DNA of 64,000 nt from Chrysomallon squamiferum (taxonomy: Eukaryota; Mollusca; Gastropoda; Neomphalida; Peltospiridae): the NCBI GenBank assembly GCA_012295275.1, contig CM022671.1, positions 29,933,750-29,997,749 on the forward strand, read 5' to 3'. A model generated the notes under the pieces. The model had not been told where the DNA came from, did not search any database, and saw nothing but the letters and a program-made list of their open reading frames with translations. The number at the start of each line of letters is the position of its first letter. Position 1 is the first letter of the stretch. Shown here in pieces: positions 38,871-52,388 of the stretch. The position numbers and the translations under genes are program-made.

Positions 38871-40138
38871 ACGCACTACTTTCATTTTTTTTTTTAACCA
38901 AACCCCACACAAAGGACCCGTTCTACTTTCAATCACCCACCCACGCACCCACCCGCCCTTTACGTCAACGCGAAAACAACGACGACGACGAAGACGTCCC
39001 CACACCACCGTCCGGTCTGCCTCCCCACCCTTTTCACCGTCCTCGTATCCGTTCCCACAATACCGGTGGCATTAGTGTGTATTACGTGCCCATTCACTGC
39101 CGCACAACAATACACGCGGCGCTTGACACAGAGCTGTCTTTTCTCTCCTGTTTACCGCCGTCTCCGACTGGCTTCCTTGCCGTGTCAATCAACGCCTTCG
39201 AGCAATCACACATAACGCAGCGAGACTGTGGCAATTTACTGTCAAGCCTTTTCAGAAACGGTTTAAACCGAGTCATTCAGGTCTTGGGAGGTGAGCAGGT
39301 CCGATACAACGTCTTTAATACAGATATCGGCAAAAAAAAAAAAAGTTAATTTATTTGGCATGTAGCTGAGAATTTTTTTTTTTTAATTTTTATATAAATT
39401 TTGGATTCTTTTTTTTTTTTTTTTAAAAAGAAGAGAAAAAGCCTCTCTTTTCTTTGGAGACTTTTCTAAAAAAAAATTAAAAAGGTTTTGGATTTTCTTT
39501 TTTTTTTTTTTTTGGAAATTTTCTTTTTGAATTCAACGTCTTCTTAAGAATGGAGTTATGCACATTATTCGAGGGAATATACTGTTGACGTCTATACGCC
39601 TGGATTAATTTCGCTTCACAGGTAAGTCTGAGAGAAATTCTTTCTCGTCGTATTTTTCTTTTTTTTTTTTTTTTTTTTTTTTCTCTTTTTCTGATCGTAA
39701 AAAGCGCCTTCGTTTTGCTGTTTATGGTGTAGTATGCATTTATTCTGTACTATACTTTACTCGCGTCTTTTGTGATTTAATGAAATAAGGTTGTTGCTGT
39801 TGTTATTGTTGGTTTTTTATTTCCTTCTTACAGTTTAGATTTTTGCCTTAACAATATCGGGTGAAGCATAATTTTAGAAACCGTGTTGCCGATTGCATAC
39901 GAACAAAACCTTTAGTGCTTTCGTGTATGGGTCGTAGTGGTTTTCTGTTGTTGTTGTTGTTGTTGTTATGTTGCTGGCATCGTGGTTGATGATGTTGCTG
40001 TATATAGCATTTGAAATCAGATCAGGCTTTATCGAGTTTGATAAGTTGTGAATTATCATTTGTTTTGGGTAGTTAAAACAAAAGAAACGTTTAGCTTTAA
40101 CAAAAATTTAAAAAACTTCGTTTTGATTATTATTTGTT

Positions 40139-40266
<128 letters not shown>

Positions 40267-40494
40267 GCTACCACCACCACTGCTCCTTCTGTTGCTGCTT
40301 TTGCTACTTTGTTTAAATCCGGTTAAATACTCATATATGTGCAAATTTCAATTCTATTTCATACTAAGAATATTTAGTACAAGAAGTCACTAATTATTCT
40401 TCAAAGAATAAAAAAAAAAAAAAATGCCGTCTTTATAAAAACTGAACAAATCTTTAAGTTAATGATTATATCGAATACTGAATTTTAATTTTAA

Positions 40495-40544
40495 TTATAA
40501 TTATTATTATTGTTGTTATTATTGTTATCATTATTATTCGTAGT

Positions 40545-40604
<60 letters not shown>

Positions 40605-40640
40605 CGTAGTAGCAGCAGCAGCAGTAGTAGTAACATTAGA
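40495..40640. repeat. (TTA)n, (GCA)n and (GTA)n triplets
   Basis: TTA/TTG triplets, then GCA, about 15 GTA units and a return to GCA, an imperfectly symmetrical arrangement. Confidence 0.92.
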
Positions 40641-41539
40641 AGTAATATTTTCACTTTTTATAATTAGAAAAAATATAGTTTCTGCGGTTTTTATATTGGC
40701 GTCTTGATTTTGTTATCTATTCATTGAACATTAGTATATCGATACTTCGGTTTTTATTTATAATCTTTCCTATATCCCATTCCAAACCAGCGCTCATTAT
40801 ATGTACTTCCTAGTTAAGACTGACAACAAAGGGTTTCCTCACTGCGATTTCATCATCTTAGATCATAACATTTAAATCTGATCATTATTTGTATGTACAA
40901 AACACTAAGGTTTCGTTACCCAAATTTCATTCATTCATTCATTTAAATATTTCATTTTATTCATTCGCTTCATTCATATGATTATTCATCACAATAACAA
41001 TAACAAACCAACACATTAATATAATATAATACAATGCTAGCGCCATAAACTGATGACCTTAAACACATCTATATTGAAAATTAGCGAACATCAGTCGATA
41101 ACGGGTCTGATTAGACCAAACCAAGCGATAAGGTTCGTAGGAAGGCGAAGTGGCGCTATCGTTTTACTCGTTAACGTCGTTACCTGTTGACACTACTGGA
41201 CGTTAATGTCTCAGGTTTATCATTTATACGGTCGTGGTTATTTTATTAGGTGTCTGTGGTTTTATGACCTACTGAATTTTCAAAGCATATACACAGAGAT
41301 ACAGGCAGATAGATATTTAGGGAAGTAATATTCACAGGTTGTAGATTTTTTTTTTTTTTTTACTTTTTATTATTATTAATTTTTTTTTTTTTGGTCCTTG
41401 CTGATGGTGAGATATGTGCAAATGAAAGCACGCACATACACACATATACACATTCACACAGAAACATACACACTGAGATACATGCTCGTTCAGTAAAAAG
41501 TTGGTAGAAGGGATAGAAACGAAAAATATGGGATCGATG

Positions 41540-41541
<2 letters not shown>

Positions 41542-41624
<83 letters not shown>
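41542..41624. repeat. (GA)n microsatellite
   Basis: About 41 GA units; it lies just beyond the stop codon of the candidate minus-strand exon at 41712. Confidence 0.96.
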
Positions 41625-41629
<5 letters not shown>

Positions 41630-41711
41630 TCTGTGTTAATGATTTAGCGCGTACAAATAATACAAGACGATGGAACCAGGCTGTGTGAGAGAGAGAGTTT
41701 ATGTAATACAG

Positions 41712-41926
41712 CTAATCCACGAGATTGCTCTGTGACTCAATAAGACCCGAGCCTTGTGACCCGCCATGCCCCAGCCCGTACGTATGTACACACTGCAGCA
41801 CAGACAACAACGTGGTAAACTCGCCGTCGCCTCTGTCGGGCACGTCCGCGTGAAACAGATCTGCCATCTTGTCTTCCCACGTCGTTGCAAAGCCACTACT
41901 TCCACACACACGCTTTTTTCTCTCCG
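41712..41926 (-). CDS. Possible terminal coding exon of an unknown gene
   Basis: On the minus strand a pyrimidine-rich TTTCTTGTTTCAG acceptor ends at 41927. It opens a 71-codon frame to a stop at 41712, rich in CpG and with varied amino acids (for example KMADLFHADVPDRGDGEF, then LQCVHTYGLGHGG). It looks more protein-like than any other unassigned frame in the spacer. I do not recognise a family. A second frame (41699-42025) is also open through the same DNA, so the apparent coding signal may simply reflect GC-rich composition. No upstream exon was found. Confidence 0.22.
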
Positions 41927-42654
41927 CTGAAACAAGAAACACAGTCTACCCACCCCGCTTCTGTCACCTGACCTCGACAGCCCGATACCCGATCGACGGA
42001 CCCGCGCTAAAATGACAGACAACACAGGTTCGCCTAAAATAAACCATTCAGTTTGTCTTACTGTTTGTTGTTGGCACAGGCGGGCTGAATTCTAATTCGC
42101 AGAACGAGGCACTACGCGAGTTACGTGCGTAACTGTATCGAACGCGATTTAAATTTATTCCCGGTCTGAGTTGAGAAATAAAAACTGTGATCATAAAACA
42201 TTGCTTGATCTGAATTCTCCGTTACATTCCACGGCCGTCCTGTGACGACCCCAAGCAGTGAGATGTCAAAAAAAAATATTTGTATATTTATATCTGCTAG
42301 ATCTTGACCTCTTTCTTGACTTGATTATTGCGTTTATTTGTTTATATTCTTAGTACTTACGTTTATATTTTATTTATGTATACGCATTTATATATTTATG
42401 AACGTATTATATTTATTACACGTTTGTGTGTGCGTTGGATCTGTGTGCGTGTATATGTGGGTGGTTATTAGAAAGAGGTAGGTACATATAAGCGTATGAT
42501 ATATACATATATAAATATATATGTGTGTGTATTTCTTAACTGCGCTTGTCCACAGATGTAAAAAAACGATTTTTACCCAATGTTTTAATTGACAAATTTT
42601 CAAATGTATCTGTTTTTACAAGCAAACAACAGATTGTTATAACACGGGGAAAAA

Positions 42655-42828
42655 ATAAAATAAAATAAAAAAAAAAAAAAAAATTAATAAAAAGTTAAAA
42701 AGAAAGAGAAGAAAATATTTTAATAGTTTATAATGACATGTAACAGATCTTTTGGCCTTTAGTTTTCTTTTTATTATTAATTTTTTTGTCTCGTTCATTT
42801 CTTCCTTTTTTATGGTAATAAACAATAA

Positions 42829-42860
<32 letters not shown>

Positions 42861-42880
42861 ACAATGAAAACAAAACAAAG
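42655..42880. repeat. A-rich runs
   Basis: AAAAT units near 42655-42682 and a 30-base A-run at about 42830-42859, followed by purine-rich sequence. Confidence 0.88.
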
Positions 42881-43002
42881 ATAAAAGAAAAGAAAAGAAA
42901 TAGCAACATAAAAAGACAGAGAGAGAGGTATGAAAGAAGAGAGAGAAAAAGAAACTATAAGACAGAAAAACTCTTTTTGAAAAAAAATCCCTGATATCAG
43001 CC

Positions 43003-43130
43003 TCGTTTTCAGACACGTTATTGTATATTTTTAAACACAATTCGACCTACCACTGCGTTCTGCTGGTCGTAAACACATAGTAATGTAATTTAAATTAAAA
43101 CCGCAGACTGGATACGGGTATTGGTAGCAA
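43003..43130 (+). repeat. Dispersed ~110-bp repeat, copy B
   Basis: The counterpart of 38.43-38.55 kb, with TTTTCAGACACGTTATTGT, CTGGTCGTAAACACATAGTA, ATTTAAATTAAA and GATACGGGTATTGG in the same order and nearly the same spacing. About 4.6 kb separates the copies, which lie in the same orientation. Confidence 0.6.
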
Positions 43131-43324
43131 CAGGTGAAAAAATTCCGCCAGTAGTAATTACGGCAAACTGATTGCCAATATCTGTTTTTTAAACCCCATT
43201 TGTTCAGTGTAGCGCCAGCGATTACTCGCTATGCTGGTATTATGTGGGTTTAATATTATATGTTAGTCATGCCTCTGCCAAGCTTATTTCAGTTCCCTTA
43301 ACGCTGTTTGGCTGATGTATTTTT

Positions 43325-43657
43325 AATGTATGTATGCATATACGTGTGCATGCATGTGTGCATATACATGTGTGTATGTATGTACGTACGTGTGTGCGTG
43401 TATGTATGCATGTACGTATGTATGTGTATATGTTTGTGTATATGTATGTGTGTGTGTATGTATAGTGTATGTATGTAGTATGTATGTACATGTATGTATG
43501 TGTATGCAATTGCATGTAAGTATATATATGTGTGTGGGGGTATATGTCTGTGTGTGAGTGTGTGTCTTATAATTATGCATCTACGTATATATATGTATGC
43601 TTGCAACAGTTTCTGAATACATTATTATTCTTGTAATTGTTGTTGTTGTTATTGTTC

Positions 43658-43691
<34 letters not shown>

Positions 43692-43770
43692 CATTGTTGT
43701 TGTTGTTGTTGTTATTGTTACCGTTATTGTTATTCTTGTTATAATAATAATAATAATAATAATAATGAAT
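43325..43770. repeat. (TGTA)n tract and (TTG)/(TTA)/(AAT) triplets
   Basis: About 240 bases of TGTA/TGTG, then TTG and TTA triplets (43635-43735) and (AAT)n (43741-43766). Confidence 0.9.
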
Positions 43771-45079
43771 ACATTTCTTCAACTGCACGTTAAAAAAAAT
43801 ATATAAAAAAAATAAAATAAAATAAAAAATCGCTGTTCGAACTATCCAGCTTGTTCTTTTCTCACAGCGAATCACATTTTCCCACCAGCTCAGAGGGATC
43901 AAAGAGTTTTAGACAATCGTCCATTTCATCTCGTTTATTCAAGAACAGACTTGTCCTTATAGTTCTAACAGTGAAAGCTATATCAATAAATAAGAATGTT
44001 GCTGTTTCGTTACACCCTCTGCCTGTGAGAAGCGGGTATCACTGCTGGGTATACTGCCTTGAGTAGCACCAGCAGATTTAAGTGTTGTGTTTGGCCAGCG
44101 TTGGACGAGGATTATAGGACAAAGGACCATGCGGTGTTAACTTATAACTGATATTAAACATTTATTAAGATTTGATTGAGTTCTTTCACCGTTCCTAAGA
44201 AATGTTGCACAGTACGTACGAGTTGGTGGTTATTTATTTATACGTTTTGTGTTGTGCGTGTGCCTTGCGTGTTTCATTGCGTACTCTGTGCAAGTAATTT
44301 CTTTCTTTTTTTTTAAACAGATACGCATTACATTTATAGGCATGTAAAAAAAATGTGTGCGTGTGCGTGCGTGCGTCTGTGTATGATAATGGATGGTGGA
44401 CGAACGTATGTAAGTATGTTAGTATGTATGTGTATATTAAAATTGCTCAGTACAAATGACGCAGTTGTAGAAGTAAACATCAGAAGACGTTATAAGCTGA
44501 TGGGAAATACGCTGCCAAGACAAGTGTGGAAAGAAAAAAAAAAAAAAAAAAGAACGAGATTTACTGATTTATTGATTGGTGGATTAGTTAACAGCTTGAT
44601 TTCCTGACGATTTGTTGATCGATTAGTAGTTTGTTTGCTTGGGTGATTAGCTGGTTGACTGACTACTTGATTGATTGATTGATTGATTGATTTCTCAACT
44701 GATCGATCGACTGGTAGTTTTATTGGTCATCTAACAGACCATTAATTAATAGACTGATTCTCTGTAACTGACTACGAGACAATTTGATTTAAAAAAACAC
44801 AGCGTTTGTTTTACATCAGCTCAGAGATTGTGTTTCAAGAGGCTGGGTTTTTTTCATTATTTATTTATTTTATTTTAGAATTATTCAAATTTCCATAACT
44901 GAAATAGCCGAGGGTTCATTTTTTCTCCATTTTGCTTCATAAAGCGATTTATCATTCTGGCAGGGAGACACACACTGCGACGCATGATGGCGATTATTCC
45001 GCCTATAAAAAAGGAAAAAAGAAAAAAAATCATTCAGCGTTCATAATTCCATAGCTGTCTGCCATTAGCATGCGGCCAT

Positions 45080-45174
45080 ATTAAAAATCGTTTACAGCAG
45101 AAATGTCGTTGACGATGTCATGAGCGAGGGATCATTAAAAACGATTTACCCGTTGACGTAGTCATCCGTGAGGA
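45080..45174 (+). repeat. Two-copy short tandem duplication
   Basis: The first unit (45080-45129) starts ATTAAAAATCGTTTAC and contains CGTTGACGATGTCAT and GAGCGAGG. The second (45134-45174) starts ATTAAAAACGATTTAC and contains CGTTGACGTAGTCATC and GTGAGG, about 10 bases shorter. The TGACG half-sites are preserved in both, so a duplicated transcription-factor cluster is possible. Confidence 0.5.
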
Positions 45175-46079
45175 CGTTTCTTGATTCAGAAAGTGACGTG
45201 CCTCACACACACACACACACAGTACCCAAGACCCCCAAACCAGGTTTTGTCCTCGCTCTATTCACCGGAAAACACATTATGTTCAAATCGGGCGTTTTAA
45301 GATCATAAGCTAGAGCCTTTTATGTTTGTTTGTTTTGTTCCTATTTTTCCTTTTTTTTCACAGGATGACGTTTTGCTTTAACACCGGCGTAATGTTTTAT
45401 ACTGTACACCGATGTGAACGAAAGGTAACAATTCTCAGAGGCGGTCTTCCATAAGGGGACGTAATCCCAGTAAAGAATAAAATATTTTACTGACGGGAAT
45501 CTGCATAGTTTTATCCAATATTTGTGCTCCGTAATGCATCTGGAAGGAATATTTAGAAAAGTTTCTATTTTCAGAAGCCAGCCTGTTCCCGCACCTTTTT
45601 TTTTTTTTTTTTTTTTTTTCTCTCCGATTTGTAACTGTCCTAATTCTTCTGCAGAAATTTTTGATTTATCTAATGCATTTTTCATTACAAGCTGTCTGCT
45701 CTGTTACAAGGTAACTTATCTACCAACGCTACCCCTACTTTCCTCCGCTTTTTAACCGCCCTAATTTTTATCGCGGAGTGACATTCGACTAATGTGTTTT
45801 TCATTGCCAGTCGTACCAACATGACAGGCACGCCCGTGATTCACGTATTATTAACAGAAAACACCCGTATTAAAATAACTGAATGCAGAACGCGATTATT
45901 ACATAACGTGTTGAGATACCGGCTTTGTCTGTGGGGCTAAACACTTTCACATCTGTGTGTGCGTCTGCGGTTTGTAACGTGTTTGTGTACGCTATAGGCC
46001 GAGGTGCATCTGGGCTGAAATTTAGTTCAGTCGATAATAAAATAAAATGTTCTGTTACCCTTAGATAAAACTTCGTTAC

Positions 46080-46179
46080 ATAATTGTTGTTGTTGTTGTT
46101 ATTATTATTTAAAGAATTATCTCCATGAAATTAGCACTTTCTTCCCTAAAAATAATAATTTAAAAATAATTAAAAACCC

Positions 46180-46230
<51 letters not shown>

Positions 46231-46360
46231 AATAAAAAAAAATACTAAATAAATAAATAAATAAATAAAATATATATTTTGATATATATGAATAACAGGC
46301 ATAATTAAATATTATTTTAGGTAAAAGAATAAAAAAATATACGAATTCAGTTCAGTTTAC

Positions 46361-46419
<59 letters not shown>

Positions 46420-46425
46420 GGCCTT
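46080..46425. repeat. Poly-A (about 49) and (TTA)n
   Basis: A-run at 46181-46229, AAAT units to 46268, and about 18 TTA units at 46366-46420. Confidence 0.93.
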
Positions 46426-46599
46426 AAATGAAAAAGACAAGAAAAAAAAAGGCTAAATACGATCATCACACTGTAAAATACAATCGTTTCGTTCTCTAAC
46501 AGTTCTTATAATTTTCTTAAGTAACTAAAGTGTTAAAGCGAATAGAGGGTCTAATAAAACTATTTATACTTGCAAGTTATTACTTTATTTGTTAGGCTG

Positions 46600-46627
46600 A
46601 CATAATAATAATAACAGCAATAATAAC

Positions 46628-46659
<32 letters not shown>

Positions 46660-46678
46660 TAATAACAACAACAACAAC

Positions 46679-46712
<34 letters not shown>

Positions 46713-46715
46713 TGA
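46600..46715. repeat. (AAT)n/(AAC)n triplets
   Basis: AAT units interrupted by AAC blocks over 110 bases. Confidence 0.93.
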
Positions 46716-47784
46716 TTAAAAATCATTTGATAGTGTGCATAATATAATTAGTTTTTCTTAGTAGCATGAAAGGTGCACTTTAAATATACATTTAAAAAAA
46801 AAAAAAAAACCCTCTAAAATCCAGAATTATTTGTTTGAAATACAATAGATTTTTAAAATGATTTGAAGTGCCGTTAAAATAAATCATCTTCTTGAGAATG
46901 CCTTCTTAGATAACTCATTACTAAAACAAAAACATCATCATCATCAACAACACTATTCTCCAACTGTTACTACCGGTTCTGTTACTACTGTCCCAAACAC
47001 TACTACTATTGTTGCTACTGCTACCCATTAATTCTATTACCCCTACCACTACTTCTCCTACCACAACTAGCCGTGTCGACCATTACTGCTACTGCTACTA
47101 CTATTGCCACTATCATCTTCATCATCATCATCATCATCATCATCGTCATAAAAAATCTTACACATAATTTTAATTAATATTATTAAATAGGTATGCATAT
47201 TTCAATGGAAAAATAAAAACAATATATATATATATATATATATAATTTTAAATTCACCCCTCCAAGTAGCTTCTGGTGCTGCCCCTGGCGGAATTTTAAC
47301 TTTCTTTCCTGTTCGAGTTGACGAGACTTGCGTTAATCCCGCTGCTAGTAAAGTGCTGATACAAACACGACGGTTTACCTGAATGGGACACCTTTGATGT
47401 TTTATAGTAAGACAATACACATGTCGGCACAGAAAAACGCTCGTCAGAGACGTCACTGAAGCGAAGAAAAATCATCAAAGCTTTCACCTGTCATAACTTG
47501 TTTCAAATGTCGCAGTAATATCTACGGTAACAAATGAAGCGTTGACGTAGCGTCACTTTTTAATACTCGCAATAAAGTAGCAAAATAAAGAGAAGGAATG
47601 CAGACTGTGGAAAATAAAAAAAATAAAAATAATAATAAATTTTTTTTTTATTGATAAAATCATTTATATTTCGTTGGATATTCGCCAGTTGTACTTGAGT
47701 TAACTTTTCAATTCATTTAAGTGTGTGTAATAAGTGAATAAGGTGTGAGATTACATTCTCGTTTCTTTCTCTGTTATATTTAAT

Positions 47785-47824
47785 TTTTTTTTTTTTTTTT
47801 ATTTCCTTTCTAGTTCTTTCGGGG

Positions 47825-47860
<36 letters not shown>

Positions 47861-48014
47861 TCTTGTTATTATTAATTTTTATTTATGTTTTCTTTTCATT
47901 TGTCTGTTGTTTTTTTTTTTGTTTTTTTTGCATTTCTGGTTTTTAATTTCTCTTTACTAATATTTACTTTCAATTTTAATTAATTAATTTTTTTTTTTTT
48001 TATTTATTTATTTA

Positions 48015-48076
<62 letters not shown>

Positions 48077-48150
48077 TTTTTTAATTTTCGATTTTTAAAT
48101 TATTTGTGTATGTGTTTGTGCGTGTGTATGTGTGTGAGGCTATGTGTGTG

Positions 48151-48180
<30 letters not shown>
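47785..48180. repeat. T-rich region, (TTA)n and (GT)n
   Basis: Several T-runs (longest about 29 near 47827-47855), about 18 TTA units (48014-48070), then GT units to 48179. Confidence 0.9.
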
Positions 48181-48183
<3 letters not shown>

Positions 48184-48423
48184 ACGTATGTTAGTATGTT
48201 AGAAAGAGGAGCACGAGGTGGATGGAACGATGTTAAGATAGAGTTCATTACGCTTACACCTATTCCGACAGTCTTATGTTAATAACCGATCTATTTTCCT
48301 TTGTTGTTTACATTTGTCAAACAGTTTTTTAAGTGGAGAACTAGAGTAAGTAACAATAGAAAGAAATGTACCCGTTTTCCATATTACCGCTTAACAATTT
48401 AAGACATTCAATATCCACCTTCC

Positions 48424-48455
<32 letters not shown>

Positions 48456-49447
48456 CTCTCCCGGGCGCATGACGGCAGAGGTCTCTCTAATTACCGTCAA
48501 ACGAGTAGTGAACAGAATTTTACCAGCGTGAATCTGTGTGTTGGTTGTCATTCATTGCTGTTGCTGTTTCAAAATGACTGACAGTTTAGTGTCACAGTTG
48601 TTTTTTTGTGAGTTTTTATTTTTTATTTTTTATTTTTTTTCTTTTTTTTTTCCATGGGAACACAATAGATTGTCTACGCCATTTTTGTTTTCATCATTCT
48701 AGTCATTGTGTAAAAAGTAAACATTAGAAACACACAAAAAAAAAAAAAAAAAAAAAAAAAACGAAACAAAACCCCCACAAATGAATATAGATATCAGTGT
48801 TTTGCGACTTACATTATGAAAGAGAAATAATATAGGTTAAAAAAAAAAATCAAGAAAAATAAAAAATTGTGCTCTGTTCAAAATGTCGTCTGTTCTGCTG
48901 AAAACGTCGTGTGTTCTTTTCACACTGTCGTCTGCCTTCAGACGTGGACGGAGCACAGATGTGTCCTGCTAGTGTCTCTAAGCACATCATCTGCTTCGGT
49001 GATCCCATTTGTGGAATTCTCATCAGAAACGCTCCGGAGTGTCCGTGAAGCTAATGGTGTCATTTATATTAGCCTCATTAGGTCGGAACTGGGTGCTTGT
49101 TAACTGACAGTTGTTGTTTGGCAAAACAGAGGGCAAACTGCTTTTGTGGCTTGGCCGCTTATGCCATGATTGAAAATCCGGCCGCTTACGCGATGGTCGC
49201 AGCGACAGATGAAAAGACCGGCTCTGCAATAACATTAATTACTCGCTTGATAGGAGGATAACGACGTCGCTTAACTTAACATCAACACTGAATCTGTGGA
49301 AGTTTTAGCTTCTGAATGTCCAAATTGCTTTTAATAAACTGTTACCGAAACCGGAATGACAAGACCTGAAAGGTAATTAAGGTTCGAAATTAATTGTTTT
49401 GCGGGAGCGTAATTTTTCTTTCGACTTTTAAAATTCATTCTTTCTTT

Positions 49448-49485
<38 letters not shown>

Positions 49486-50154
49486 GACTGGAGTAATAAC
49501 TTTTCAGTTCAGTAATTTATCGTTTTAGAGATCTAAAAACTGATAGGCTGACAGATTTTAAGCTATAAAACGAAGACTCATTATAGATATTATTACCTGA
49601 GTTACCTGCAATGAATCTTTCACAATTAAAACGTCACATACATAACAGTTATTCACGAATTTATTATGTTTCGCAGATTTTTATCTGCATGTAATTTCTT
49701 TAACTTCATTGAAAATAAGCTATATCTGTTCTTTGATATTATTGTTTCAGTATCCATTCTATAAAAGCTCTCTCTCTCTCTCTCGCCATGGTAACTTATA
49801 AGAAACCTGAATTATTATGTAAACCAAACATTTTTGCTATTATAAAACAGCACCTGTTCATAGCAACCTAAATAAAATCATAAACCAAATCTAAGCTGGA
49901 AGACGCCTCTTTCAGAAATTATTCAGATACGACTGCAGCGCTTTTTATTTTATTTTTATAAGACGTACTTTAAATAAAGACGAGAACTGTATCAATCATT
50001 CTGCTTTCTGTGTTTTCTGTTTTACAAATTATGCTGCATCACTTACGTGCTGGGGGTGAGTGGGTGGGAATCAGATGGGCGTGGCCGTGCCCATCACCCG
50101 CTTGTAGAGATGTTCTTCGTCGCTAAACAACCCCGTCTGGCCTAGAATGAGAAC

Positions 50155-50156
<2 letters not shown>

Positions 50157-50198
<42 letters not shown>
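50157..50198. repeat. Poly-T tract
   Basis: Over 40 T in a row inside otherwise GC-richer unique sequence, the layout expected of a retroposed poly-A tail, but no element body is recognised beside it. Confidence 0.9.
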
Positions 50199-50600
50199 CT
50201 TGGGACAGTTTTCGCCCATGTGGAAAATTACCCGTCACATTAGTGTACGCGCGGTGTCTCCAAGTGACAGGCGCTTGTTAAGAGTCTGGCTAGCATCAAG
50301 GCAAATGTGCGATAGCGTACATGGATTGGGGAACAACGGCATGGAAATCATTTTTATGATCTAGACAAACTGTTTATTACTTTGTGAAGTGCTTTCCAAA
50401 TTAGATATAACAGATTCATCATTATCTTTATCATGATGATGATGATGATGATTATCATCATCATCATCGTCTTCATCATCTTCTTCTTCTTCATTATCAC
50501 CAATATCATAATTTTTTTTTCTTCTTCATTTTCTTCATGATAGTGAAATCGGTGTTATAATATTCAGATTTTATATTTATAGCATATGGAATAACTGCTA

Positions 50601-50634
50601 TTTCGTACTTTCGTACTTTCGTACTTTCGTCTTT
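50601..50634. repeat. (TTTCGTAC)n octamer repeat
   Basis: Four tandem copies of the eight-base unit TTTCGTAC, an unusual CpG-containing motif for this AT-rich region. Confidence 0.9.
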
Positions 50635-50750
50635 TTTTTAAATTTCTAAAAATATTTAGTATTACATTTTATAAATCAGTAAGTGATATTAATAATCTAT
50701 CATGAAACTATGTTTATTATTAAAGCACTTTTCCAAATACTTCGAGATTG

Positions 50751-50782
<32 letters not shown>

Positions 50783-51335
50783 AATCAAATAAAAGCATGA
50801 AGGAAATACTTTTTAGATAATATTATTACAACGGAACAACCCGATGTTCAATCATTCCAAATGATTAAGGGAAATAACTCTAATTAAACGGGGGAAATAA
50901 CTCCCTTGATATCTTTAAATCTTCTAATTACTTTCTGTGGATGAAATTTTCCAAAGGATATTGTTTTCTGAAACAGGGTTAAAAAGGAAGAAAGACAGCC
51001 AGCCAAAAAAAAAAAAAAAAAAAAAAAAGACCGAGCACAGAGACAGACAGCCAGCTAACGAGTGATTACGAAAAGCTCGCGAGGACGTAACATGACAGGT
51101 GCTGGTCGATATTGACCTCCAACCAGGAAAAAAGCAATTACCTCGGAGAGCCCCAAAACACTGACATAGATGATATCAGACTTGTTTGTGACTAACTGGG
51201 GAAAAAAAAAAAAAAAAAAAAAAAAAAGAGTGGAAATGAATAGTTCATTCTTTAATTCTAAAGAATTTAAAAAAAAAAAAAAATTTCGTTACATTGTGAT
51301 ATTTTGTTTTGTCCGACTTTCTCAGTTTGTCTCTG

Positions 51336-51404
51336 CCTGCCTGCCTGTCTGTCCGTCCGTCCGTCCGTCCGTCCGTCTGTCTGTCTGTCTGTCTGTCTGT
51401 CTCT
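51336..51404. repeat. (CTGC)(GTCC)n(GTCT)n microsatellite
   Basis: Tetranucleotide blocks CTGC, GTCC and GTCT in succession. Confidence 0.93.
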
Positions 51405-51592
51405 GATTCAAGTTAAATGATAGAAAATATTGTCTGTTACTTTATTTTCAAGATATCGTTGTTGTTGTTATTTAGTGGGATTTAAAAAAAAAAAAAAAAA
51501 AATGTGTAACCTATCTATTGGATTGCTTTGAAATGTTATTTATTTCTTTCGTTTAATTTTATTTATTCAAATATGCTATCATTTAATTACTA

Positions 51593-51593
51593 A

Positions 51594-51624
<31 letters not shown>

Positions 51625-51627
51625 TTC

Positions 51628-51666
<39 letters not shown>
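51593..51666. repeat. (CTA)n(TTA)n triplets
   Basis: About ten CTA units then about 13 TTA units. Confidence 0.93.
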
Positions 51667-52344
51667 CTTTTTAAATACGTTTCTGCCTATACATTTTCTG
51701 CTCCTTATTTACCTATCAATATCGTTTCTATCAAATGCTCCATAGTGACGCTTGGTGTCAAGCTCTCGAGCGCAAACACAAATTGTATAACATCCCAGCA
51801 AACTGGCAGCTAGTCGTGCTAAACGTTAGAGCCTAGCACGCTTATGAAGCTGTCTTCCCTATTCGCAAATACAAAAACTTTGTTTTCAAATTACAGTGTT
51901 GCTTGAATACAAATAAGTTAAGTCTTGGAGTTCACTTTTACGTCACAAATTGGGCAATTTTTACGTCATAGCATTCGCATGGACTATTGTAACGTTAGCG
52001 CATCTCATTATATAAATAAAAGGCGCCAAGTTGTAAAACTGAAGAAATATTTAGCTATCATTTTTTAAATAGATTGGATATAAATAAATAAATAAATAAA
52101 TAAATGCTACTATTACTATTATATTACTAGCGCCTTCTCTAACTCCTACTATGAAACAAAAATATTTATGTATATGTTTAAATAATGAAAATAAGGATAA
52201 GGTTATGACTGAGTTATAAATTAAATTTAAAAAGATGTTTTAAAACACAATTCCGACCACGTTTAGCGCCAAAAAAAAAAAAAAAAATGAAAAAAAAAAA
52301 ATGAAAAAAAATTTCAGCGATCATATTGTTGATATCTAAAACAA

Positions 52345-52388
52345 TAAATTTTAAAATTTTAAAATTTTAAAATTTTAAAATTAAAAAT
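52345..52388. repeat. (AAAATTTT)n palindromic repeat
   Basis: About four to five copies of a self-complementary octamer, able to form a hairpin and an A-tract with intrinsic bend. Confidence 0.9.

Noticed and set aside
39077-39349. 90-codon frame in the GC-rich block before the 39.3 kb donor
   Set aside because: No recognisable family and the opposite strand is equally open; kept only as a possible noncoding exon region.
48867-49103. 78-codon frame with repeated VVCS-like start
   Set aside because: The first third is a short tandem duplication (three CGTCKTCTGTTC-like units) and the rest has no similarity that I recognise.
50157-50198. Poly-T as the tail of a processed pseudogene or LINE
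   Set aside because: No reverse-transcriptase remnants, gene-like body or target-site duplication is visible beside it.
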